The notes under the pieces were generated by a model, which was not told the DNA's origin, made no database searches, and saw nothing but the letters and a program-made list of their open reading frames with translations. From Pseudomonas citronellolis (lineage in GTDB: Bacteria > Pseudomonadota > Gammaproteobacteria > Pseudomonadales > Pseudomonadaceae): a stretch of DNA of 41,909 nt. Position numbers and translations under genes: made by a program. Each line of letters begins with the position of its first letter. Position 1 is the first letter of the stretch. The stretch spans positions 1 to 41,909 of the forward strand of contig NZ_JARJLT010000069.1 in NCBI RefSeq assembly GCF_029335315.1. The letters run 5' to 3'. Of the stretch, positions 6,195 to 11,655 are shown piece by piece.

Positions 6195-6674
6195 TCAGTG
6201 GAGGATGAGCACGCTTCGGAAGGGGCGGACGAGACGCTCGTTGCCCTTGCCGTCGTAGTTCTGCCAGCCATCCTCGAAGGCCATGCTGTAGGCGAGGTTG
6301 GCGGAGCGCTGCGCACTCAGCCAATAGAAGCGATCCTCTCGCAGGTCGGTTATCAGGCCGGCGTGCTTGGCCGCCATCAGCAGTTGGCCCTCCAGAGGCG
6401 CAGCGATGTGCGCGCCCAGCTCCAGAACCGTCTTGGCGAGCTCGCTGCCGGCCTCAGCCATGGCGCGAGTGTTGGCCTCGCCATCGACGTAGTGCGCGAG
6501 CACGTCCTGGCCGTATTCGCCCCAGGCGCCCTCGCGCTCGAATTCGGGGCCGAGAAGGACAAGGGCGCGCTCCTGGTTGTTCAGCCAGTAGCGCTCGATG
6601 AAGGTTCCGCCGGCCAGGGGCTGGCCGCGCTCGGGCAGTTCTGCTGCGGAAATGCTGGTGATGATCTCGGTCAT
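6195..6674 (-). CDS. DGR target protein 2 (C-type-lectin fold)
   Basis: A 159-aa protein. The ATG at 6674 is chosen because AAGGA lies 7 nt upstream and because a longer reading frame back to 6734 would run through the terminator at 6703-6726. The N-terminal region (MTEIITSISAAELPERGQPL, HYVDGEANTRAMAEAG) parallels the layout of target 1 (DGLANTRALLADSEEH), so the two are probably distant paralogs. The C-terminus is the lectin-like VR (FYWLSAQRSANLAYSMAF then ERLVRPFRSVLILH). Variable positions read N, L, S, A, N, Y, D, G, G, N. No export signal is visible. Confidence 0.9.
   Translation of the reverse strand: MTEIITSISAAELPERGQPLAGGTFIERYWLNNQERALVLLGPEFEREGAWGEYGQDVLAHYVDGEANTRAMAEAGSELAKTVLELGAHIAAPLEGQLLMAAKHAGLITDLREDRFYWLSAQRSANLAYSMAFEDGWQNYDGKGNERLVRPFRSVLILH
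6214..6313 (-). repeat. DGR variable repeat 2 (VR2)
   Basis: Aligned to TR at offset 1408. Over 6222-6313 there are nine differences, all at template A. At the extreme 3' end (coding sense, 6214-6221) there are two non-A mismatches, so its mutagenic-homology initiation end differs from VR1 and TR. Confidence 0.95.
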
Positions 6675-6702
6675 GGTGCTGTCCTTGTGCTCGACTGGGC
6701 GT

Positions 6703-6726
6703 AAAAAGGCCCAGCCGGAGCTGGGC
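6703..6726 (-). terminator. Intrinsic terminator ahead of the DGR
   Basis: On the minus strand a 7-bp stem GCCCAGC / GCTGGGC with a TCCG loop is followed by C and five T residues. It lies between the winged-helix gene (6794-7015) and target gene 2, 29 bp before the ATG. Transcripts from PL must read through it to reach the DGR. No promoter fits in the remaining space. Confidence 0.75.
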
Positions 6727-6761
6727 AATACCAAGGGGGTGTTGATGCTCGTCGCATCCCG

Positions 6762-6784
6762 CTGCCGCCTCGGTGAAGCGGCAG
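6762..6784 (-). other. Stem-loop after the winged-helix gene
   Basis: Inverted arms CTGCCGC (6762-6768) and GCGGCAG (6778-6784) with a 9-nt loop, just beyond the stop of 6794-7015. There is no T tract; it may be a 3'-end or antitermination-related RNA element. Confidence 0.4.
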
Positions 6785-6793
6785 AAGTGATTT

Positions 6794-7015
6794 TCAGCGA
6801 GTGAATTCCCGGCCAGCATCGGTCAGGGTCCAGAGCTCCTTACGCAGCCCTGGGAGTCCGCTGGGATGCTCGACCCAGTTCAGGACGACGAGACCGCGGC
6901 GCTTGAGCGCATTCATCGTTGCGTTGGTGCAGGAGCCGCAGTAGGTGTCAGGGTTCTTCGCCAGGCGATTAAGTTCGCGCGTCTGGCTGTAGGTCAGCTG
7001 CTCTCGTTTCGTCAT
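6794..7015 (-). CDS. Small winged-helix-like protein, 73 aa
   Basis: The ATG at 7015 has GAGGG about 8 nt upstream. The C-terminal half (TMNALKRRGLVVLNWVEHPS, then LWTLTDAGREFTR) has the recognition-helix-plus-wing pattern of MarR/ArsR-like winged-helix proteins. Cys-Gly-Ser-Cys in the N-terminal half (DTYCGSCTNAT) could bind metal. It is the first gene of the PL transcript, so a regulatory role in early expression is plausible. It does not look like a lambda N protein. Confidence 0.75.
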   Translation of the reverse strand: MTKREQLTYSQTRELNRLAKNPDTYCGSCTNATMNALKRRGLVVLNWVEHPSGLPGLRKELWTLTDAGREFTR

Positions 7016-7255
7016 GGCGTTGCCCTCAATGGCATTGCTGTCATCCCAAAGCGCCCTCTGGTGAAGGCGCTTCAGTGATGCATTGGCGCCGCGCGCACCT
7101 GCTGGGCTCTAGCGCGGCTGCATGCTCAACGATGTACGTATGGCCCGCCGCCGATGCGTGCAGCTCAGGCCTTCAGGTCAGTTGGCTTGGGGCTTCCCTG
7201 GTCATGGCGCCGTGCGCGTCGTTCTCGTTTCGCCATGGTCATCGGGCCTTTACAA

Positions 7256-7304
7256 CTCGCCGCGTGCAGCCCCGGTGCCCAGTTGGTGTCGGGCACACGG
7301 CGAG
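7256..7304 (-). ncRNA. Structured RNA element in PL leader
   Basis: Arms CTCGCCGCGTGC (7256-7267) and GCACACGGCGAG (7293-7304) pair over 12 positions with a single G-U wobble. An alternative 6-bp stem, GTGCCC (7275-7280) with GGGCAC (7291-7296), would compete with the outer stem. This is consistent with a folded leader element, but no known riboswitch or put-type motif could be identified by eye. Confidence 0.5.
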
Positions 7305-7500
7305 AGGTCCAGCGCGCCTTCAGCCGAGGCTTGGCGCGCTAATTCGTCCAGGCCACTACTGGCGGCTCTGGTCCTTGCATCTGCATCCCGGGTCATTCAC
7401 ACGGTTCGGCTTTCGCCTCGCCCCACTGCTGCCCCTCACTGGCTTGGGTGGGTGCGCCGGTCGCCGGAAGCGGCAGGTGCTGTATTCGTCATTGGTTGCG

Positions 7501-7513
7501 TTGTTAAAGAGCG
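7501..7513 (-). promoter_or_regulatory. boxA antitermination element
   Basis: On the minus strand it reads CGCTCTTTAACAA, differing from the E. coli rRNA-operon boxA (TGCTCTTTAACAA) at only the first base and matching lambda nut boxA in its core. It lies about 41 nt downstream of the predicted PL start. NusB/NusE recruitment here would allow read-through of the terminator at 6703-6726. Confidence 0.75.
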
Positions 7514-7560
7514 TTCGGCTCGGTGGCCTGGCGCCGCGGTGTTCCGCTGCGTTGGATGTA

Positions 7561-7589
7561 ACATTATCTGCGGTAATAAACATAATCAA
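7561..7589 (-). promoter_or_regulatory. Leftward early promoter PL
   Basis: On the minus strand: -35 TTGATT (7584-7589), 17-bp spacer, -10 TAATGT (7561-7566). The -10 and -35 elements are overlapped by operators at 7563-7577 and 7588-7602, as expected for a repressor-controlled early promoter. Confidence 0.8.
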
Positions 7590-7602
7590 GACCTGCGGTA
7601 AT
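7563..7602. promoter_or_regulatory. Left operators OL1 and OL2
   Basis: Two 15-bp sites, ATTATCTGCGGTAAT (7563-7577) and AAGACCTGCGGTAAT (7588-7602), with centres 25 bp apart. Both fit the dyad ANNACC-N3-GGTNNT that also recurs three times in the repressor-cro gap. Confidence 0.85.
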
Positions 7603-7616
7603 AAAAAATCCGAGAC

Positions 7617-7644
7617 AGAAAAAAGCCCGCACTCGGCGGGCTTG
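7617..7644 (-). terminator. Terminator of the repressor gene
   Basis: On the minus strand an 8-bp stem AAGCCCGC / GCGGGCTT with a 5-nt loop is followed by a run of T. It lies 14 bp after the repressor stop (7658), isolating repressor transcription from PL. Confidence 0.9.
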
Positions 7645-7657
7645 TCCTGGATGGGGG

Positions 7658-8497
7658 TTACCGGGTCTGGGATTTACGCTTTCGCACTGTCGACCACCAG
7701 AACACCCAGCCAATGATGCTGATCTCGCTGGCCTGGATGGTTTCCGCGTCGTACTCCTCGTCGCCGTACTCGTCGCGGTTGAAGCTGCGTAGGCGGATGC
7801 CGCCGCCGGGCAGGCGGTAGAGGAACTTCACCCGCAGCATGCCCTCGTGCTCCAGGGCGTAGATCTCGCCATCAATGATGTAGGTGGTGGCGGTGTCGAT
7901 TCCGATAGTGGCTCCATCCAATATCAAAGGCTCCATGCTATTTCCTTTGATCTGTGCGCATACGGCTGCGGATGGGTCTACGCCGGACGCCCGGAGGGTG
8001 GCATAGGAAAAGCGCAGCTTGCGGCCCGCGACCTCGCGCACAGCGGTACGGCCGGCGCCCGCTGCAAGCTCAACCTCCTTATAGAGCGGCAGTTCCACCT
8101 CGTCATTGTCCAGTGGGGTTTCGTCATCCCAGGGTGATAAATCGCCGACAAAGACGGCCTCCGCCCCGGGCGAATTACGCGCACCGGGCTCCATGAACGA
8201 CCCGGCCAAGGCGCTTTCAGCCATGCCCTCGATTTCAGCCGCCAGACGCTCGCTGAAAGCAGCCACCGGAACCTGCAGATACCTGGCGAACACCGCAGCC
8301 GCCTCCACGTTCAGGGCGTTCTTCCCCGTCAAGTAGTGGTTCGCCGCGCTTTGCGTCTTGGCGCCAAGACCTTCGATCGCTATCTGCTCCTGAGTAATCC
8401 CCAGGTCTTTTTTCTTGGCCTTGTAAATGGCGTTCAAAGCATCGCATTCGCGCTGCTCCTCTGCCGTCAATTTGCGTTTTTTGGTGGGCTTTTCCAT
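7658..8497 (-). CDS. cI: CI/LexA-type phage repressor (S24 peptidase)
   Basis: A 279-aa master repressor. The N-terminal domain (about 15-85) is a lambda-repressor-like helix-turn-helix (LGITQEQIAIEGLGAKTQSA followed by NHYLTGKN). The C-terminal S24 domain has catalytic Ser187 (GNSMEP) and Lys224 (LRVKFLY) and an Ala-Gly cleavage site near 146-149 (ELAAGAG), so it should self-cleave when RecA is activated. The ATG at 8497 has no Shine-Dalgarno and follows operator O3 closely, suggesting a leaderless mRNA as for lambda cI. It binds the five operators described here. Confidence 0.95.
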   Translation of the reverse strand: MEKPTKKRKLTAEEQRECDALNAIYKAKKKDLGITQEQIAIEGLGAKTQSAANHYLTGKNALNVEAAAVFARYLQVPVAAFSERLAAEIEGMAESALAGSFMEPGARNSPGAEAVFVGDLSPWDDETPLDNDEVELPLYKEVELAAGAGRTAVREVAGRKLRFSYATLRASGVDPSAAVCAQIKGNSMEPLILDGATIGIDTATTYIIDGEIYALEHEGMLRVKFLYRLPGGGIRLRSFNRDEYGDEEYDAETIQASEISIIGWVFWWSTVRKRKSQTR

Positions 8498-8508
8498 GGG
8501 GCGAGCTT

Positions 8509-8570
8509 ATTACCTACGGTAATCACCGTCTAAGACCGCAGGTCTTGCTTAAAACAAGACCGCAAGTAAT
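8509..8570. promoter_or_regulatory. Right operator cluster OR (three sites)
   Basis: Three 15-bp sites: perfect dyad ATTACCTACGGTAAT (8509-8523), perfect dyad AAGACCGCAGGTCTT (8532-8546) and AAGACCGCAAGTAAT (8556-8570). Centres are 23-24 bp apart, about two helical turns, allowing cooperative binding. They lie between the divergent repressor and cro genes and cover PR. Confidence 0.9.
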
Positions 8571-8572
8571 AC
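8545..8572 (+). promoter_or_regulatory. Rightward early promoter PR
   Basis: -35 TTGCTT (8545-8550), 16-bp spacer, -10 TAATAC (8567-8572). It is overlapped by the second and third right operators. Predicted start is near 8579, 23 nt before the cro ATG. Confidence 0.8.
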
Positions 8573-8601
8573 TCTGAGCAATAGTCGGCTTGGAGTGAGC
8601 G

Positions 8602-8802
8602 ATGAAGCGCATCCCAATAAAGGATTTTGTGGCTCAGAAGGGCCAAACAGAAGCGGCCGCCTCTCTGGGGGTAACTCAGGGGGCTATCAGCAAGGCGCTA
8701 CGCGTCGGCCGCGACATCTACGTCACCGAGTGTGACGACGGAACATTCAGCGCGGAGGAGCTTCGCCCGTTTCCGGCTCCCGCCAAGACGCGCGCAGCAT
8801 AG
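8602..8802 (+). CDS. cro: Cro-like regulator
   Basis: 66 aa. It begins MKRIPIKDFVAQKGQTEAAA with a helix-turn-helix LGVTQGAISKALR at residues 22-34, then a short beta wing (RDIYVTECDDGTFSAEEL), the layout of Cro proteins. GGAG lies 6 nt before the ATG. It is the first gene of the PR transcript, divergent from the repressor. It should bind the same operators and favour the lytic route. Confidence 0.92.
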   Translation: MKRIPIKDFVAQKGQTEAAASLGVTQGAISKALRVGRDIYVTECDDGTFSAEELRPFPAPAKTRAA

Positions 8803-8813
8803 GAGTAGAGAGC

Positions 8814-9137
8814 ATGGTTGCTAGTCACCCGAATCATCCCTGTCCACCTCAGCCCATTCGGGCGCGAGCATTCAGTCTTGCCGATAGTGATCGGCGTATA
8901 GCGGCAGTTGAGGAAGTGCTCCGCGCTGTGCGCGGCGGAGTGGAGCTTTCCGCGAAAGCCCTCGACATCGTAGAGGCTGTCCATGGCTCGAGCCTCATTG
9001 ATCCGCCAGCTTCCGCCCACAGGCTCGTGGTTGCTCTCCACTGGTGCATAGCAACTCTCAACGGGGAGACGGAAGTGCCGCCCCCCGCCGATTTCTGCAG
9101 CAGCTCCTACAGCGCTTCCAGCGTAGCGGCGTCGTAA
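8814..9137 (+). CDS. Phage hypothetical protein, 107 aa
   Basis: The ATG at 8814 has GGAG 8 nt upstream and follows cro by 11 bp. The middle section is a long helix (DSDRRIAAVEEVLRAVRGGV). The C-terminus is serine-rich (SSSYSASSVAAS) and runs into the 3' end of the opposite-strand gene 9107-9331, so the last 10 residues may be constrained by that gene. No family was recognised. Position suggests an early regulator. Confidence 0.55.
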   Translation: MVASHPNHPCPPQPIRARAFSLADSDRRIAAVEEVLRAVRGGVELSAKALDIVEAVHGSSLIDPPASAHRLVVALHWCIATLNGETEVPPPADFCSSSYSASSVAAS

Positions 9138-9331
9138 AGGAGAGGCCCGTGCTGATCTCGCGCAGTGTCGTTCAGGAATACGCCCTTGATGAGCCCTCGA
9201 TCCCGAAGAGATCGGATAGCTAGCAGGTTGGCATCCGGATTTCCCTTTAGGGATGAAGCATTTCGCTTCGGCTGCTCTTTGATTTGCGCGAGTACGGAGC
9301 TCAGCAGCTCCTCCGTGATTTCGATCTTCAT
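9107..9331 (-). CDS. Small phage protein on the opposite strand, 74 aa
   Basis: The ATG at 9331 has a near-ideal AGGAGG ribosome-binding site. Sequence: helical MKIEITEELLSSVLAQIKEQ, then LLAIRSLRDRGLIKGVFLND and a short tail. No domain name can be given. It runs against PR transcription, so it is either expressed from the prophage or repressed by lytic transcription. Confidence 0.7.
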   Translation of the reverse strand: MKIEITEELLSSVLAQIKEQPKRNASSLKGNPDANLLAIRSLRDRGLIKGVFLNDTARDQHGPLLYDAATLEAL

Positions 9332-9484
9332 CGGAACCTCCTGGTTCACTGGGTTGGGTCAGAGCTTCCCAGCCTACCAGTGAGGTTCCGACCTTAACAA
9401 ACAGCTGGCGCATGGGCGATTCCCTCCGCCGGCCCCAACAAGAGGCCTCATTCGATGGGGCCAGAGTAGGACCAGGAGCGCAAC

Positions 9485-10105
9485 GTGAACACGTCCAATC
9501 ACCGACACGAAATGACTCGCGACCAGGTTCTGGTGGCCTATGCCGCCGACCAGATCGCTCGCACCAGCCTCAGCCAGGATGACTTCGCCCAGGCGCTGAA
9601 CCGTGCGCTGTTCCAGAAGTGCCCGCGAAAGGCCGCGGTGGAGAGGGTGCCCGACTTCGAGTCGGACGAGCTGAAGAGCGATGGCGGCGAGTACCTGAAG
9701 GCCGCTGGGCGCTGGCTGAAGCGCGTACAGCGCCTGCTCGGCGGTGAGCAGGAGTTGCCGGCCTGGATGGAAGAGGCCTGGGTGGCGGCGCTGGAGCCGG
9801 AATGGCGGGAGCGCTGCATCAACGAGCTCGCCGACCGCTACGGGCTGATCGGGGCTCGTTCTGCTGGGGTGGTGGGTTGCCCGGTTAGCGCCTTCGGCCA
9901 GTTGGTCGCCGGCATCGGCGAGGCGGTGGAGCGCTGCAGCGTGGTGCTGGCTGACGGGAAGATCGACGAGAACGACCTGCCGGACCTTCCTGCCGCGATT
10001 GACCGGCTGCTGCTGGTGGAGTCGAAGAGCTTCGAGATGCGCCGGCGCATGGAGAACGAACTAGCGATCCACGTAGGCGGCTCGCCGCTGGCTCTGGTGC
10101 GCTGA
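9485..10105 (+). CDS. CII/YmfL-like phage regulatory protein
   Basis: 206 aa starting at GTG 9485, with AGGAG 6 nt upstream. The N-terminal segment (DQVLVAYAADQIARTSLSQD, FAQALNRALF) and overall helical layout resemble the YmfL / phage regulatory CII-like family found in this position of Pseudomonas prophages. The C-terminal half (GEAVERCSVVLADGKIDEND, LPAAIDRLLLVES) is also helical. It would act in the lysis-lysogeny decision, but the assignment is by position and general resemblance only. Confidence 0.6.
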   Translation: MNTSNHRHEMTRDQVLVAYAADQIARTSLSQDDFAQALNRALFQKCPRKAAVERVPDFESDELKSDGGEYLKAAGRWLKRVQRLLGGEQELPAWMEEAWVAALEPEWRERCINELADRYGLIGARSAGVVGCPVSAFGQLVAGIGEAVERCSVVLADGKIDENDLPDLPAAIDRLLLVESKSFEMRRRMENELAIHVGGSPLALVR

Positions 10106-10113
10106 AAAAAACA

Positions 10114-10149
10114 AACCCCGGCTGAGTGTGGGGACACGGCGCCGGGGTT
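10114..10149. terminator. Intergenic hairpin (possible terminator)
   Basis: A 9-bp stem AACCCCGGC / GCCGGGGTT with an 18-nt loop between the CII-like and Rha-like genes. A T-rich tract follows only in the minus direction (the A run at 10105-10110 on the plus strand), so it would terminate leftward transcripts better than rightward ones. Confidence 0.55.
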
Positions 10150-10168
10150 CAGATCAACGGGAGTCAGT

Positions 10169-10906
10169 ATGCATATCCAGAACGAAGCAAGCAATCGCGC
10201 GCCACGTTTTCCAGTATCGCAAAACGTGGCGCGGACAATGTCGTCCCGCGAGATCGCCGAGCTGGTCGAGTCGCGGCACGACAACGTGAAACGCACCATC
10301 GAGCGCCTGAGCGAGAAGGGCGTCATCAGGTTTACTCCGTCGGAGGAAACCTCCCATGACGGCGCCGGCGCGCGCCCTGTCGAGGTGTACCTGGTCAACA
10401 AGCGCGACAGCTTCATCGTCGTCGCCCAGCTGTGCCCGGAGTTCACTGCGCGCCTGGTTGACCGCTGGCAGGAGCTCGAGGCTCGGCAGGCGATGACACC
10501 GTCGCTCCCCAACTTCGCGAGCCCGGCAGATGCGGCCCGGGCCTGGGCCGAGCAGTTCGAGCAGCGCCAGGCGGCGGAGCAGGCTCTGCTGATCGCTGCG
10601 CCGAAGGTGGACTTCGTCGACCGCTACGTCGACACCCAGGGCTCCATGGGCTTCCGCCAGGTGGCGAAGCTGCTGAACGCCAACGAGCACCAGCTGCGCG
10701 AGATGCTGATCAAGCGGAAGGTGATGTACTACCTGAACGGCACTCTCACCGCGCACAGCAACCACATCGCCGCCGGCAGGTTCGAGACCCGGACGGGCAC
10801 CAGCGAGCGCAACAGCCACGCCTACACGCAAGCGCGCTTCACCACGAAGGGCGTGCAGTGGGTGGCAGGCCTGTGGGCTGAGCACAAGATGGAGGCCGGC
10901 GAGTGA
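10169..10906 (+). CDS. Rha/KilA-C type antirepressor
   Basis: 245 aa. Residues about 20-105 match the phage Rha regulatory domain (MSSREIAELVESRHDNVKRT, YLVNKRDSFIVVAQLCPEFT followed by ARLVDRWQELE). Residues about 140-240 match a KilA-C/ANT domain (FRQVAKLLNANEHQLREMLI, ARFTTKGVQWVAGLW). Proteins with this pair act as antirepressors or early regulators. GGAG precedes the ATG. It overlaps the initiator gene by GTGA. Confidence 0.9.
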   Translation: MHIQNEASNRAPRFPVSQNVARTMSSREIAELVESRHDNVKRTIERLSEKGVIRFTPSEETSHDGAGARPVEVYLVNKRDSFIVVAQLCPEFTARLVDRWQELEARQAMTPSLPNFASPADAARAWAEQFEQRQAAEQALLIAAPKVDFVDRYVDTQGSMGFRQVAKLLNANEHQLREMLIKRKVMYYLNGTLTAHSNHIAAGRFETRTGTSERNSHAYTQARFTTKGVQWVAGLWAEHKMEAGE

Positions 10907-11655
10907 GTGTCCAAACCATGACCTGGGCGCTCGAGCAGCGCTTCGTTACCGATTCCACCGCACGCCACGTCCTGCTGTGCCTGGCCAACTACGCCGACAA
11001 GCACGGTCGGGGCGCCTTCCCTTCGGTTGCCAGCCTGGCGGATGACACCGGCCTGTCCGAGCGCACCGTGCAGACCAAGCTCCGCCTTCTGGAAGAACTT
11101 GGCGTGATTGTCGAGGGCAACCGGGCGATTGCCGCGGCGTACATCACCCGTCGCGACCGCGTTCCGACCTGCTACGACATCGTCATGGAACGGGGTGAAT
11201 CTCATGCACCCCGTCCGATCGAGCGGGGTGAACCTGCTGCACCCCGTGAAAACTCCACGGGGTGCAGCTCGCAGCAGAACGGGGTGCAACTGACGACCGA
11301 ACGGGGTGCAGGAGCTGCACCCAATCCGTCATTGAACCATCAGGGAACCGAAGAGCAGCAGCAACACGCGGGCGGTTCGATCGATGATCGTCAGCGGTTC
11401 GCCATGACCGAGGACTGGCAGCCGGACCCTGATGACCTGGCTGCGCAGACTCGCTTGATGGGCATCCCGGTGTCGGCGATCACGCTGGCCGTCGTGAACA
11501 AGTTCAAGGCCCACTGGCTGGCCCTGCCGGATGCCGTATTCACCCAGGCCAAGTGGGCGAACGAGCTGGCGAAGTGGATCAAGCGGGAGCGCGTCGAGGG
11601 TACGGCGGGCGAGGCCGATGGCGGCGCCTGGGGCGCGAACGGTGTGCGCGTATGA
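10903..11655 (+). CDS. O-like replication initiator
   Basis: 250 aa, GTG start overlapping the previous stop. The N-terminal 1-95 is a winged-helix domain (FPSVASLADDTGLSERTVQT then KLRLLEELGVI) like lambda O. A low-complexity linker (about 97-145) is encoded by the iteron-bearing DNA at 11191-11322. The C-terminal 160-235 resembles the DnaT/DnaD-like single-strand-DNA binding domain (FKAHWLALPDAVFTQAKWAN). It should bind the iterons and recruit the P-like protein encoded next. Confidence 0.9.
   Translation: MSVQTMTWALEQRFVTDSTARHVLLCLANYADKHGRGAFPSVASLADDTGLSERTVQTKLRLLEELGVIVEGNRAIAAAYITRRDRVPTCYDIVMERGESHAPRPIERGEPAAPRENSTGCSSQQNGVQLTTERGAGAAPNPSLNHQGTEEQQQHAGGSIDDRQRFAMTEDWQPDPDDLAAQTRLMGIPVSAITLAVVNKFKAHWLALPDAVFTQAKWANELAKWIKRERVEGTAGEADGGAWGANGVRV
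11191..11322. other. Replication origin iterons inside the initiator gene
   Basis: Seven copies of the 9-mer CGGGGTG(A/C)A in both orientations plus one degenerate copy: plus at 11191, 11224, 11258, 11280 and 11302; inverted at 11205-11213 and 11238-11246; partial inverted at 11316-11322. The first two pairs form inverted repeats; the later copies are spaced 22 bp apart. Iterons within the O gene match the lambda ori design. Confidence 0.88.

Larger units (their letters stand above)
3712..6674 (-). mobile_element. Diversity-generating retroelement with two targets
   Basis: In transcription order: target gene 2 with VR2, target gene 1 with VR1, Avd-like accessory gene, template repeat, reverse transcriptase. 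In DGRs of this class, TR RNA is copied by the reverse transcriptase with errors at adenines and the cDNA replaces the VR at the 3' end of a C-type-lectin-fold gene. Here all 10 (VR1) and 9 (VR2) differences from TR over 4814-4905 are at A in the coding sense. Both VR proteins end in the lectin-fold signature ERLVRP(V/F)R. The cassette lies in the leftward early operon, behind a terminator at 6703-6726. Confidence 0.97.
7016..7554 (-). promoter_or_regulatory. Long untranslated leader of the PL transcript
   Basis: About 540 bp between the predicted PL start and the first gene. I see no credible gene on either strand. It contains a boxA (7501-7513), a GC-rich small hairpin (GCCG/CGGC, about 29 nt downstream of boxA), a long inverted repeat (7256-7304) and a 7-bp stem (AAGCGCC 7049-7055 with GGCGCTT 7066-7072). 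Confidence 0.6.

Noticed and set aside
4805-6313. Simple gene duplication as the cause of the three similar segments
   Set aside because: The differences are only at template A, similarity ends sharply, and a reverse transcriptase and Avd-like gene are adjacent; a DGR explains all of this.
7356-7589. A minus-strand open frame of 77 aa with Arg-rich stretches, possibly an N-like antiterminator
   Set aside because: Its only start lies upstream of the PL -10 element, there is no internal start with a ribosome-binding site, and the boxA lies inside it.
7075-7716. A 213-aa plus-strand open frame across the PL leader and repressor terminator
   Set aside because: It runs through operators, the PL promoter and the repressor terminator, has no ribosome-binding site, and its composition is not protein-like.
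9273-9281. A boxA-like TGCTCTTTG on the plus strand for rightward transcription
   Set aside because: Less conserved than the PL boxA, more than 690 nt from PR and within the coding part of gene 9107-9331; chance match likely.
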